The notes below the pieces were generated by a model. That model made no database searches. It was not told where the DNA came from and worked only from the letters and a program-made list of their open reading frames with translations. Of a stretch of DNA of 42,423 bases, positions 16,110 through 25,439 are shown piece after piece; position 1 is the stretch's first letter; the number at the start of each line of letters is the position of its first letter. Position numbers and translations under genes: made by a program. The DNA comes from Campylobacterota bacterium. GTDB lineage: Bacteria; Campylobacterota; Campylobacteria; Campylobacterales; Sulfurospirillaceae. The stretch covers positions 1-42,423 of the forward strand of contig RZYK01000003.1 in NCBI GenBank assembly GCA_009930355.1, read 5' to 3'.

Positions 16110-17493
16110 AGCAGAAATGCAACAGTTTATCAAGCTATGCCAAAAGCTTGAAACCTTTGTCTTACATGTAATAAGAGCTACGCCATCAGAACAGCAGATG
16201 GATATTATCAGGGCGATTGATGCAGGGGATAAGCGTATTGCTGTGAAGAGCGGACATGGGACGGGTAAAAGTACCCTCCTTTCGTGGATTTCCTTGTGGG
16301 TTGGCGTGAGTAAGTATGATGCAAAAATTCCTATCACCGCACCATCTGCGCCACAGCTCTTATCTACGTTGATGCCTGAGATTAAAAAATGGCGCAATGT
16401 TTTGCCATCGGTTCTTCAAGAGAGCATCGACATCAAGATGGACACGGCTCATTTTAAAAATGGAAATGACCTTATCATGCGTACCGCACGAAAGGAAAGC
16501 CCAGAGGCGTTGCAAGGCTACCACGCCACCAACCTTTTCTTTCTCGTTGATGAGGGTTCAGGTGTACCTGACAATATCTTTGAGGTTGTAGAGGGTGCGC
16601 TTACAGGGGAACATAACGTCATTATCATGGTGGGAAACCCAACACGAACAAGTGGGTATTTTTACAATGCGTTCAACAAGAACAAGGAATTATGGAAAAC
16701 ATTTACGCTCAACGCAGAAAAGAGTTCAAACGTCAGTAAGGATGTAGTTGAACTTAGACGTAAACAGTATGGCATTGATTCTGACGTGTACCGTGTGCGT
16801 GTCCTTGGTGAGTTTCCTCGTGCTTCAAGCGATGCTCTTTTTAGCGTGGAAGTGTTAGAGGAGGCGACAAAGAGAGAAGTTTATGCGGATGATGGTGATG
16901 AGATATGGGGCTTAGACGTTGCTTGGTATGGCGATGATAAGAGTTGTTTGGCAAAACGTAAAGGGTACTTTTTAAGACCTCTTGAAACAAGAGAAAAACA
17001 AAGCACCTTGGAAACATCGAGTTGGGTTATCAGCGAATATCACAAAGCGCATATCAAGCCTGTGGCAATTTTTGTGGATAACAACGGTGTGGGCGCAGGT
17101 GTTTATGACCAACTCATTCAAGCAGGGCTACCAATTTTTGACGGTAACTCCTCTCGTGCAAGTTCAGAGTTTGGGTTGGCAAACAAGCGTATTGAGATGT
17201 ATCAACGCCTATCGAAGAAGCTTGATAATATGAAGATTCCTGATGATGATGATTTGATTGGTGAGCTTTCTTCTGTGCGTTATATCATAAGCGAAAAGGG
17301 TCTTTTGATGTTGGAGCCGAAAGTTGAGACTAAAAAAAGATTAGGGAGGTCGCCAGATAGAGGTGATGCGGTAGCATTGACATTTTATGAGGACATATTT
17401 ATTTCTGATGTGCAAGAGAATGTACAAAGTAAACGTATGGAAAAGGCAGATGAAATGCGTAACAGTAGTAGTGATGTGGGGATGGCATGGTAA
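16090..17493 (+). CDS. Terminase large subunit
   Basis: KSGHGTGKSTLLSWI Walker A, LFFLVDEGSGV Walker B, VGNPTRTSGYF, GLDVAWYGDDKS nuclease motif. Confidence 0.92.
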   Translation: MSAVVTKAEMQQFIKLCQKLETFVLHVIRATPSEQQMDIIRAIDAGDKRIAVKSGHGTGKSTLLSWISLWVGVSKYDAKIPITAPSAPQLLSTLMPEIKKWRNVLPSVLQESIDIKMDTAHFKNGNDLIMRTARKESPEALQGYHATNLFFLVDEGSGVPDNIFEVVEGALTGEHNVIIMVGNPTRTSGYFYNAFNKNKELWKTFTLNAEKSSNVSKDVVELRRKQYGIDSDVYRVRVLGEFPRASSDALFSVEVLEEATKREVYADDGDEIWGLDVAWYGDDKSCLAKRKGYFLRPLETREKQSTLETSSWVISEYHKAHIKPVAIFVDNNGVGAGVYDQLIQAGLPIFDGNSSRASSEFGLANKRIEMYQRLSKKLDNMKIPDDDDLIGELSSVRYIISEKGLLMLEPKVETKKRLGRSPDRGDAVALTFYEDIFISDVQENVQSKRMEKADEMRNSSSDVGMAW

Positions 17494-17759
17494 TAGATAG
17501 ATGGAATATGAACAGGGAAATCAATGCAGACATCCTTGTGGATTTATGTGGTGGCAACATTTTAGAGACTATCAATGTAGCCAAAAAATACAATGGTGTT
17601 AAAGTAACTGTGTCTTTAAAAACATTGGAACGCATAGCCGTTAAGCGTTTTGCAGATGCAGGTTGGAGCATTTTATCTATTGCTGAGGCGTTGCAGATTC
17701 CTAAAAGCAGGGTAACACGAATTATCACAAAGGAGGTTGAGTATGAGTGCAGGGCTTAA
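17487..17759 (+). CDS. Mor-like HTH protein between terminase and portal
   Basis: LVDLCGGN...VKRFADAGWSILSIAEALQIPKSRVTRII. Confidence 0.5.
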   Translation: MVIDRWNMNREINADILVDLCGGNILETINVAKKYNGVKVTVSLKTLERIAVKRFADAGWSILSIAEALQIPKSRVTRIITKEVEYECRA

Positions 17760-19326
17760 TAAAAATCAAGAACAAATTTTATCTTTAAAGAGTGTTGCCA
17801 TTAATGGATACGACAAGGTTGTTTCACAGTTTTTGGAACTCGAAAAAGGGTACATGGCGTTTTTAGGTGAGGACGTTATTAAGAGTTTAAGGAGAAGAGG
17901 AAAGTCTTATATCCCTACTCAAATCATTCGTGCAAAGGTGCGTAAGATTGAGAGAGACATAATGAAAACTTATTTTGCAACGGATGAATTGGGTACAGTT
18001 GAAATTGATGGCGATGAAAAACTTAGTGCAGTGATGCAAAAGAAGCTCGGAGAATATGCATCAGCAAAGGCGAGTCTTTACACCATCATGCGACCACTTA
18101 TACGAGATGCGTTGGTTTATGGCACAACGGTTTTGAAAGTGTATTGGAGTGAGGCTAAAAACAAGGTTATTATTCAGCCACGCTCTTTGTCTGAAATCTG
18201 CATTGACCCATACGCACGAAATCATTTTGATGCGAAGTTTATGGTTGATAGATTTTTTATGACCATTGCTGATGTTAGGGCATCGTTTAAAAAAGCAAAA
18301 AAAATGGATTTAAGCAATGCCATTAGCTCAACATCCTCTAATAATATCTTGAAAAATCAAGAGCAAACATTAAGTGAGTATCAACGTATTGAGGTTACAG
18401 AAGTGTACCGCTTGGTTGATGGCAAATGGTTTGTATCTACTATCGTTGGGAATGAATTTTTACGCACAGACGTTGAGTTAAAAGATGGCAATCCTATTAT
18501 GTTTGGTGTTATCTTCCCACAATTTGTAGGGCTAAAAGAGTATCAAGCAATTCGCTCTTACGGTGATAGTTACATTGCGCCAATGATACCTGTTCAAACG
18601 CAGTACATTGTTTCACGCAACCAACAGTTTGATGCGATTGATTTGCAACTCAACCCACGCTTTTTGGCAACAAGAAACTCAGGTCTTAGAGACGATGATT
18701 TGGGTTCTAATAAAAAGAAGATTCAGGTAAACAGTCTTGACTCGATTAAAGAGCTACCTGCTCCAAACATCAATCAGTCCATTTTTGATACGAATAAGCT
18801 GGACGAGGAGCTTCAAGAGGTTGGTGGTTTGCCAAAATTTGCACAAGGCATTGCTACATCATCAACGCCAAATTCGGCAACAGGTACATCGCTTCTATCT
18901 GAGAACGGAAATACAACCGTTGATGACATCATTACCTCATTGAATGAGAATTTGATACAAGCGTTGCTAACACGCATTTTGAAGCTGACATACAAGTATG
19001 AGGTTTCAACAGATTTTGCAGGGTGCGATAGGGCAAAAGAGATTGTTAAAAACGTGCGTATTAATGCAGGTATTGGCGCAATGACAAGGGAGACACGCCT
19101 TAGTAATCTCGATAACGCTATTTTGTCTCTATCAAATACTATCAAGCTTTTCTTAGATGGTGGAATGCAACAAAAGGCTGTGGAATACATTGTTGTTCTT
19201 GATGAACTAACTAAAGAAAAAGCCAAAATGCTCGGCGTTAAAAACATAGAGGAGAAAATGAAAAATGCAATCAACGTACTTGGACAACAGCCAATTTCAA
19301 TCAACGCAACAGGAGGAGTTATTTGA
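17737..19326 (+). CDS. Portal protein (podovirus-type)
   Basis: Position after TerL; size; MRPLIRDALVYGTTVLKVYW and YIAPMIPVQTQYIVSRNQQFDAIDLQLNPRFL. Confidence 0.8.
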   Translation: MSMSAGLNKNQEQILSLKSVAINGYDKVVSQFLELEKGYMAFLGEDVIKSLRRRGKSYIPTQIIRAKVRKIERDIMKTYFATDELGTVEIDGDEKLSAVMQKKLGEYASAKASLYTIMRPLIRDALVYGTTVLKVYWSEAKNKVIIQPRSLSEICIDPYARNHFDAKFMVDRFFMTIADVRASFKKAKKMDLSNAISSTSSNNILKNQEQTLSEYQRIEVTEVYRLVDGKWFVSTIVGNEFLRTDVELKDGNPIMFGVIFPQFVGLKEYQAIRSYGDSYIAPMIPVQTQYIVSRNQQFDAIDLQLNPRFLATRNSGLRDDDLGSNKKKIQVNSLDSIKELPAPNINQSIFDTNKLDEELQEVGGLPKFAQGIATSSTPNSATGTSLLSENGNTTVDDIITSLNENLIQALLTRILKLTYKYEVSTDFAGCDRAKEIVKNVRINAGIGAMTRETRLSNLDNAILSLSNTIKLFLDGGMQQKAVEYIVVLDELTKEKAKMLGVKNIEEKMKNAINVLGQQPISINATGGVI

Positions 19327-19582
19327 TGATGGCATAGAAGATTTTGGAAAACCTGAAACGGCACAAAAGCTTGAAACGCTTAAAATTTTTAAGGAGAGTT
19401 GGCTTTATGAGGAAATAATAAGTTCATTGCGAGAGAAATATCAGGCTCTGTTTGATGAGGCGGTGACTGAAACAAACAGGGATATTCGCTCTGATAAGTT
19501 AGAACAAATGAAAGGTGTTGCTTTTGCAACAGGAATATTTGACATGTTAGAAAATGAATTAAAACAACAACTAGGAGAATGA
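19265..19582 (+). CDS. Hypothetical head protein
   Basis: ORF between portal and scaffold-like gene. Confidence 0.5.
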   Translation: MQSTYLDNSQFQSTQQEELFDDGIEDFGKPETAQKLETLKIFKESWLYEEIISSLREKYQALFDEAVTETNRDIRSDKLEQMKGVAFATGIFDMLENELKQQLGE

Positions 19583-20103
19583 TAATGAACGCACCAATGA
19601 CACCCGAAATGCAACAAGCCCTTATGGCAGGACAAGCCCCAATGATGCAACAACCACAAGCCCCAATGATGCAACCACAGATGCCAATGCAACCTGAGGT
19701 TTCTGCCCCAAACGAGGACGATATTGCTCAGGCTAAAAAAATGCTAGGGCTTGATGTCTTAGAAGATAGCATGAAATACGATAAAAGTGTTGCCTCTACC
19801 TTGCAGACATTCCCTGAACTTACCAAAGATGTGATTGAAGTGGAACTCGTAAAAATTGAGGAAAAAGACCCCGTGTTGGCAAAACAGATTAGAACGAGTG
19901 AAGAGGGCATGAAGATGTTTGCACGAGGAATTATGCCATCAATCAAGCCTAATGCAAAACCTGATAGTGTTACCGATGACTCTTCTTCTTCTGCACAAGG
20001 AGGTGTGGATGCAGACCTTGAAACGAAAGTAAAACAAGGAACGGCTACGAAAGTTGAAGTTGGAAAATACATCGGTCAATTTAAGTCATCTTCAAAAAAA
20101 TAG
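19579..20103 (+). CDS. Scaffold-like Met/Gln/Pro-rich protein
   Basis: Low-complexity N-terminus; lies just before the capsid gene. Confidence 0.5.
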   Translation: MIMNAPMTPEMQQALMAGQAPMMQQPQAPMMQPQMPMQPEVSAPNEDDIAQAKKMLGLDVLEDSMKYDKSVASTLQTFPELTKDVIEVELVKIEEKDPVLAKQIRTSEEGMKMFARGIMPSIKPNAKPDSVTDDSSSSAQGGVDADLETKVKQGTATKVEVGKYIGQFKSSSKK

Positions 20104-20166
20104 GTATTCATTTCTAGCCTTGCTCCCTTGTAAACTTTGCTCGAAAGTAAAACAAGGGAGATAAAA

Positions 20167-21105
20167 ATGATTGCTTCGTACAACAATGGCATCAGTCACA
20201 AGCCCTCGATTATTGATAGCATTGTCAAGCTAGGTGTAAAATCTGCACCACTTGTCGAAACGCTTGGTTCAAAGCCAATCGCAAGTTATCTACATTCGTG
20301 GATTAGTGATAGATACCGTGACCCAAAAGATAACGCACGTTTAGAGGTTTCGGATTTTGCAGGTGGTTTAGTTCCTACTAAAACAAAAACAGCAAACCAA
20401 TGCCAAATTTTAACCAATGATGTTGATGTTTCCAAACGCCAACAAGACATTAGCCAATACGGCGAGGACGAGTTGCCTTATCAAAGAGCCAAAGTAGGAA
20501 TCGAACACGTAAAAGATTTAGAGTACGCACTCCTTGGTCTTGGAAATACAACGGTGTTTGATTCTCCAACAGCCATGACTGACAAAGTTGCAGGTCGTAT
20601 GGCAGGTCTTTTCTATTTTGTGCCAGAGGCTCATAGAAAAGATTATGACACCGATGGTGGCGACAACACTTCTGGTTTAACTGACTTTACGTTTGACCAC
20701 TTGCAAGAGATTATCCAGCCTGTATGGGAAAAGGGTGGGGTGGATGATGGCTCTTTTAGAGTTTACATGGGAAGCTCATTAAAGAACAAAGTGAACAAAT
20801 GGCTTGACACCATTCCTCACTTGCGAACTGTTCTTAAAGATGGCACAGTAAGTCCTTTGATTACAAAAATCGAAACAGACTTTGGAACGATTGACATTTA
20901 CTTACACCGCTTATTTGCAGGTGAAAAACTTAAAGACAAAATTTTGCTTGGTAAATTTGATGAGGCAAAAATCTGTTACTTAACAGAGACGGCTTTGGAA
21001 GATGTTGCGACCTCTAAAACCGCTACGTTTGAGCGTTATTATACCGATGCAACGCTTGAAGTGACAAACGCTGATTATTTTGCGTGTGCCTCTGGGTTGA
21101 AATAG
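20167..21105 (+). CDS. Major capsid protein, SU10/DUF5309-like (ATG at 20167)
   Basis: ARLEVSDFAGGL...NQCQILTNDVDVSKRQQDISQYGEDELPYQRAKVGIEHVKDLEYALL. Confidence 0.8.
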   Translation: MIASYNNGISHKPSIIDSIVKLGVKSAPLVETLGSKPIASYLHSWISDRYRDPKDNARLEVSDFAGGLVPTKTKTANQCQILTNDVDVSKRQQDISQYGEDELPYQRAKVGIEHVKDLEYALLGLGNTTVFDSPTAMTDKVAGRMAGLFYFVPEAHRKDYDTDGGDNTSGLTDFTFDHLQEIIQPVWEKGGVDDGSFRVYMGSSLKNKVNKWLDTIPHLRTVLKDGTVSPLITKIETDFGTIDIYLHRLFAGEKLKDKILLGKFDEAKICYLTETALEDVATSKTATFERYYTDATLEVTNADYFACASGLK

Positions 21106-21106
21106 T

Positions 21107-21496
21107 ATGACCCACAAAGAGATTAAAGAACATTTAGCGTTGAAGCTAAAAGGGGATAATAGCAGTTTTGTTTTAACCCCCTTGGCGTTGCGTGAGGCAC
21201 TGTTTGATGTCTTGCGTAACACTCGCCCAATCTCTTACGTGGAAACAACCGAAGAAACATCAAAATACTTTAGAAAAATATCAACCACAGAACACTTACG
21301 ACTCCCTGTGGTTGATGAAACTCTGAGCGATGACACCGCTATTGACATGGAAGAAGAGTTGTGCATGGCGGTTGTATATTTTCTGTGCAGTTATGGCTCT
21401 TTTAAAAACAAAGAAGCGCACGAAAAGAAAGCAACGAAACTCATTTCAACCTATGATGTAAATGTGATTGATGCTTCTTTGGAAGAAGTTGATTGA
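21107..21496 (+). CDS. Head completion/adaptor-like protein
   Basis: Position after capsid gene. Confidence 0.45.
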   Translation: MTHKEIKEHLALKLKGDNSSFVLTPLALREALFDVLRNTRPISYVETTEETSKYFRKISTTEHLRLPVVDETLSDDTAIDMEEELCMAVVYFLCSYGSFKNKEAHEKKATKLISTYDVNVIDASLEEVD

Positions 21497-21551
21497 CGAA
21501 AGAGAAATCTCTTTCGTGAGCCAATAGGCTTAATTTATTTAGGAGAAAAAT

Positions 21552-22775
21552 ATGGCAACAACTGTCGATACTGACAACATTGCATCGGTACTTCTTGAAA
21601 AACTCAATGAGGGTTCTATGCTTAGTTTCGTTACATCCGTAGCGGACACACTTAACAGCCAATCTGGTTCTGATTTAACAGGCGTTCAAGACCAAATCAA
21701 TCTTATTAAAACAAAGATGACGGAGGTTGAGGCTGAGGCTAAGGTTCTCTCGGCTGATGAACTTGCACAAGTTGAACAAGCGTTAAAAGATGTTTTAACA
21801 AACCTAAAATCAAATGGATTTTTAGGGCTTCTTTGTGTTGATATTGGTGGTCAAAAATATTCTATGACTGACCTTGTTGCTCGTATGGCAACGGCTGATA
21901 GAGTTCAATCTGTCGAACATTTATGGGATGCAAATTACAACAACATCACAACAACAAAGATGGTTCTTGAAGATGGTTCTATCATCTCTTTCACTCCAAC
22001 TGTTGAAGAGACTGATGTTGCTAAAAATTATACATTCAACGCAGATTGGAAAGGCTTACCTGCTTCTTTCATTGTGAATTTTGCAAAAGTTCCTCGAATC
22101 GCAAATATTAATGGAGCGCAAGTTACCAATACAGAGTTTGTTCTGACCAAAAAAACAAACATTCTCTTTAGTCTCACAACTGGTTTAAGCAACTGCGTTG
22201 AGACATCTATTGATGCGACTGTTCCTGATTTGAATGGTGATACCAAAATTGGCACACAACCTGTTGTAGCACCTGTGTTCTCTATCGCAAGTGCAAGTGG
22301 TAGCGTTGATGTTGGTTCAAGCGTAGCTGTTGCATTCTTGAATGCACAAGGTAGCGTAACTGCAATTTCAAGCGACAATGCTGTTGCTTCTGTTGTTGTT
22401 GGGTTGGATAGCGTTTCTATCACAGGCGTAAGCGCAGGTGATGCAACGATTTCTATTAGCGATGGCGTGACAACTCAAACTTACGCTGTAAATGTTAAAG
22501 CGGTTGCGGTTGTTACTCCAATGACAGCCAATAAGTCTGCATTGAGCATTGATGTTGGTTCAAGCGATACTGTGACTATGAGCAATGCTGATGGCGCAAT
22601 CTCTGCAATCTCTAGCAACCCTGCATTAATCTCTGTTAGCGTGGCAGGCAATGTTGTCACCGTAAACGCTCTTGGCGCAACTGACCCTGATACCGTCACG
22701 GTATCTATCTCTGATGGCGATGAGACTGTTGTTGTAACTGCTTACTCTGCTGTAAGTGGTGGTGGCGGTCTTTAA
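21552..22775 (+). CDS. Structural protein with two Big_2-like Ig domains
   Basis: Repeated VDVGSS...ISSDNAVASV...VSAGDATISISDG pattern. Confidence 0.7.
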   Translation: MATTVDTDNIASVLLEKLNEGSMLSFVTSVADTLNSQSGSDLTGVQDQINLIKTKMTEVEAEAKVLSADELAQVEQALKDVLTNLKSNGFLGLLCVDIGGQKYSMTDLVARMATADRVQSVEHLWDANYNNITTTKMVLEDGSIISFTPTVEETDVAKNYTFNADWKGLPASFIVNFAKVPRIANINGAQVTNTEFVLTKKTNILFSLTTGLSNCVETSIDATVPDLNGDTKIGTQPVVAPVFSIASASGSVDVGSSVAVAFLNAQGSVTAISSDNAVASVVVGLDSVSITGVSAGDATISISDGVTTQTYAVNVKAVAVVTPMTANKSALSIDVGSSDTVTMSNADGAISAISSNPALISVSVAGNVVTVNALGATDPDTVTVSISDGDETVVVTAYSAVSGGGGL

Positions 22776-22825
22776 TCTTTAGGTGAGGGAAACCTCACCT
22801 CTCACACTTTCTCAAAGGATTTAAA

Positions 22826-23179
22826 ATGGCTTTAAAAAAGCTTGAATATTTTATTAAGCCTAGTTCAGTAACAACTATTGCACAGGCACAAACAACTATC
22901 GTAAACGCACTCAACTCTACACAAGAAGCCGTAACCAACAAGCTCTCAGAGACAACCTACAAAGATGATTATTTTGCAGGGCTATTTGATGCAAGAGATA
23001 AAAAGACCTACATCGTTTTTAGTGATGTGGCAAAAACGAAAAACGGTATGCCTGAGTCTTTGATGGATATTACCCCAAGTGCAGGAAGCGTTGATTTAAC
23101 AGGCTATGCAACACATGCTTATGTTGATGAGGCTATTGCTAGTATCCCATCTGGCACAGATACTTACGTGATTGGATAG
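22826..23179 (+). CDS. Small virion-associated protein
   Basis: ORF in late operon. Confidence 0.5.
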   Translation: MALKKLEYFIKPSSVTTIAQAQTTIVNALNSTQEAVTNKLSETTYKDDYFAGLFDARDKKTYIVFSDVAKTKNGMPESLMDITPSAGSVDLTGYATHAYVDEAIASIPSGTDTYVIG

Positions 23180-23182
23180 ACA

Positions 23183-23530
23183 ATGGGTATTACAAAAAAA
23201 AGTTACGTCAATCAAGCGGTTGCAGTAGGAAGCTATGACATTACAGGGCAAGAAGCAAGTCGCAAAAAAATCAACACAATTACAGTTGGAAAAAACACAG
23301 GAGCAGGAACATCGCAGTCGTTTAAGGCAACGGTTGGGTATGCAACGCTAGGTTCTGCTTTAACAACAATATCAGTGATTGCAGAACTAGCACTCACAAG
23401 CTCTAGTACAGCCTTTCAGGTGTTTGATTTAGGTGGGATTGTAATCCCTGAAAACACATACTTCATCGTTAAGATTTCAGCATGTGGCAATGTCGCCATG
23501 AGCGTGAACTACGAAGAATATAGCCAATAA
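23183..23530 (+). CDS. Small virion-associated protein
   Basis: ORF in late operon. Confidence 0.5.
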   Translation: MGITKKSYVNQAVAVGSYDITGQEASRKKINTITVGKNTGAGTSQSFKATVGYATLGSALTTISVIAELALTSSSTAFQVFDLGGIVIPENTYFIVKISACGNVAMSVNYEEYSQ

Positions 23531-23546
23531 ATTAAAAGGATAAAAA

Positions 23547-24032
23547 ATGCTTACATTACGAAGTAAAAAAGGTTCTCCACTTACACATGAGGAGATGGAT
23601 GCGAACTTTAGAAACTCGCTATTGCTTATGAGTGCTATGTATGATTTTTCGCCACGTCAATCAGCAGATATTGTTGCGTATGTAGAGTCTGAACCAGAGG
23701 GAATTTCTCTTCCAGCCACTTTGCAGGAAAATTTTGTATTTAACGATGGCTCTAGCGATGATATGGTTGCGATACATGCGTTGCCATTAGGGCTGGTAAA
23801 CTTTAAATTTGATGTTACTTTCACAACCATTGGGGCAAATGCTAATGGGTATTTAGTATACATTGATAAGTCAGGTATGCTTTGCACTAAATACATTGAA
23901 AGTGGCAGTTCCACAACATTAACACCTTTGTTTCGCTTTTTTTTCATTTTAACAGGCAGTGTATCCCCAGAAGAAAATAGCCCATGCCAAATTGATTATA
24001 CGCTCACTGGTAGTTCCGAGGCTCTTGCGTAG
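23547..24032 (+). CDS. Tail/fibre protein with SPLTHEEMDANF N-terminal module
   Basis: Motif common at phage fibre N-termini. Confidence 0.55.
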   Translation: MLTLRSKKGSPLTHEEMDANFRNSLLLMSAMYDFSPRQSADIVAYVESEPEGISLPATLQENFVFNDGSSDDMVAIHALPLGLVNFKFDVTFTTIGANANGYLVYIDKSGMLCTKYIESGSSTTLTPLFRFFFILTGSVSPEENSPCQIDYTLTGSSEALA

Positions 24033-24064
24033 GTCTGCTTGAATATTGCTTAAAAAGGAAGCAT

Positions 24065-24451
24065 ATGAATATGTATGTAGAAAGTAATTATCACGACCCT
24101 CTTTACGCTGATGGAGACATCAGTGTAGCAGGGTATGTTGAAGATGGATATTATATAGATGGATATACAGATGGTGGTGGCTCTACTCCTGTGCCAACGG
24201 TGTCTATTGACATAAGTGGTGCGACTAAGTTCTTTGTCAAAGGGGCTTCAACAAAAACAAAAACTGAAATTGTAAACGCAGTTTTAGTGAAGCTTGGCGA
24301 ACTATCCAAAGAGATTGCATTGGTTTCTGATTTGAGAGACGGCACACAATACGCAGTGATTGTAGCTTCTAAACAAGCCGAACTCTCCTCTGGCAATAGC
24401 TTTATTGATATTGCAGGTGGTGGTGTTAGCGTTGAGATTATACAAGCGTAA
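24065..24451 (+). CDS. Small virion-associated protein
   Basis: ORF in late operon. Confidence 0.5.
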   Translation: MNMYVESNYHDPLYADGDISVAGYVEDGYYIDGYTDGGGSTPVPTVSIDISGATKFFVKGASTKTKTEIVNAVLVKLGELSKEIALVSDLRDGTQYAVIVASKQAELSSGNSFIDIAGGGVSVEIIQA

Positions 24452-24460
24452 GGAGAGATA

Positions 24461-24850
24461 ATGCTTTATAGAAAAGATGTGGGCAGACCGCTCACCAAAG
24501 AAGAAGTTGATGCAAACTTTAAACAACTAAGTGATGGGATTGCTTCGTTACAAGAAACACTAAGCCTTTTAGATGGGCTTGATGTTGCACAGTTAGACCA
24601 AATGTATCTTGATTTTAACGAAATGAAAGATGAGTTTGCCAATATCAATGAAACGCTTTTGGCAGATAAGCTTAGTGTGGTGTACGCTTCTTATACAGCT
24701 CAAATGGTGACACTTCAAAACAGTATCGACACAGACGTAGCTGAAATAGCAACAGCAAAAGCAACAGCTTTGAGTGAAATTGAAAATGCAAAAACACAAG
24801 CCCTTGCTGAACTACAAGCCTTTGTGACTGCAAACACAGGAGGGAACTAA
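24461..24850 (+). CDS. Tail/fibre protein with RPLTKEEVDANF N-terminal module and coiled coil
   Basis: Same module as 23547-24032. Confidence 0.55.
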   Translation: MLYRKDVGRPLTKEEVDANFKQLSDGIASLQETLSLLDGLDVAQLDQMYLDFNEMKDEFANINETLLADKLSVVYASYTAQMVTLQNSIDTDVAEIATAKATALSEIENAKTQALAELQAFVTANTGGN

Positions 24851-25431
24851 TGAAACTTAGACAAATTATCGTAAGCGGTTCTGCCGTGGATGCGGAAGCT
24901 TTTGTTAGAAGCTCCATTGCAGGAAACATAAAAAGTGACGAGGTTGCTTTTATCTCTTTTGAAGAAAATGGGATGGAGTTTATGGTGAGAGGTGGAAGTG
25001 TTTTTGTTTTAAAAAGTTCTCTTGATGAAAGTGCCGTTAATACGATTGTGACCAATGCGCTGAAAGATAGACCAACGTATGCGGATTTGCCTGAGCCTGT
25101 AACAGTTTCAACGGTGTTGGATGCGTACATTGATACTAAGATAGGACTTGCAACACAAGACTTGGCAACAAAAGCAGAAGCCACTCCATTAAGTGAGGCA
25201 CAGGTGCAGTCTATGTTTGATGCTGTAATGCAAAAAATTATGACCGATGGCAATGGAAACTTACATGTAAGCTACACGATGCCAACGCCTATGGCTAGGA
25301 TTGTAACACCACTTGGAAGCGTTGTGCTTCAAGATAGTTTCATTGACAATGGCGATGGTACATACCGATACACCTTTGACCCTGCTGTGTACGGAGAGGG
25401 TAATTATACTGTTGAAATCTCTATGAGCTAG
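24850..25431 (+). CDS. Tail-associated protein
   Basis: 1-bp overlap with upstream gene; late operon. Confidence 0.5.
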   Translation: MKLRQIIVSGSAVDAEAFVRSSIAGNIKSDEVAFISFEENGMEFMVRGGSVFVLKSSLDESAVNTIVTNALKDRPTYADLPEPVTVSTVLDAYIDTKIGLATQDLATKAEATPLSEAQVQSMFDAVMQKIMTDGNGNLHVSYTMPTPMARIVTPLGSVVLQDSFIDNGDGTYRYTFDPAVYGEGNYTVEISMS

Positions 25432-25439
25432 GGGGCATT

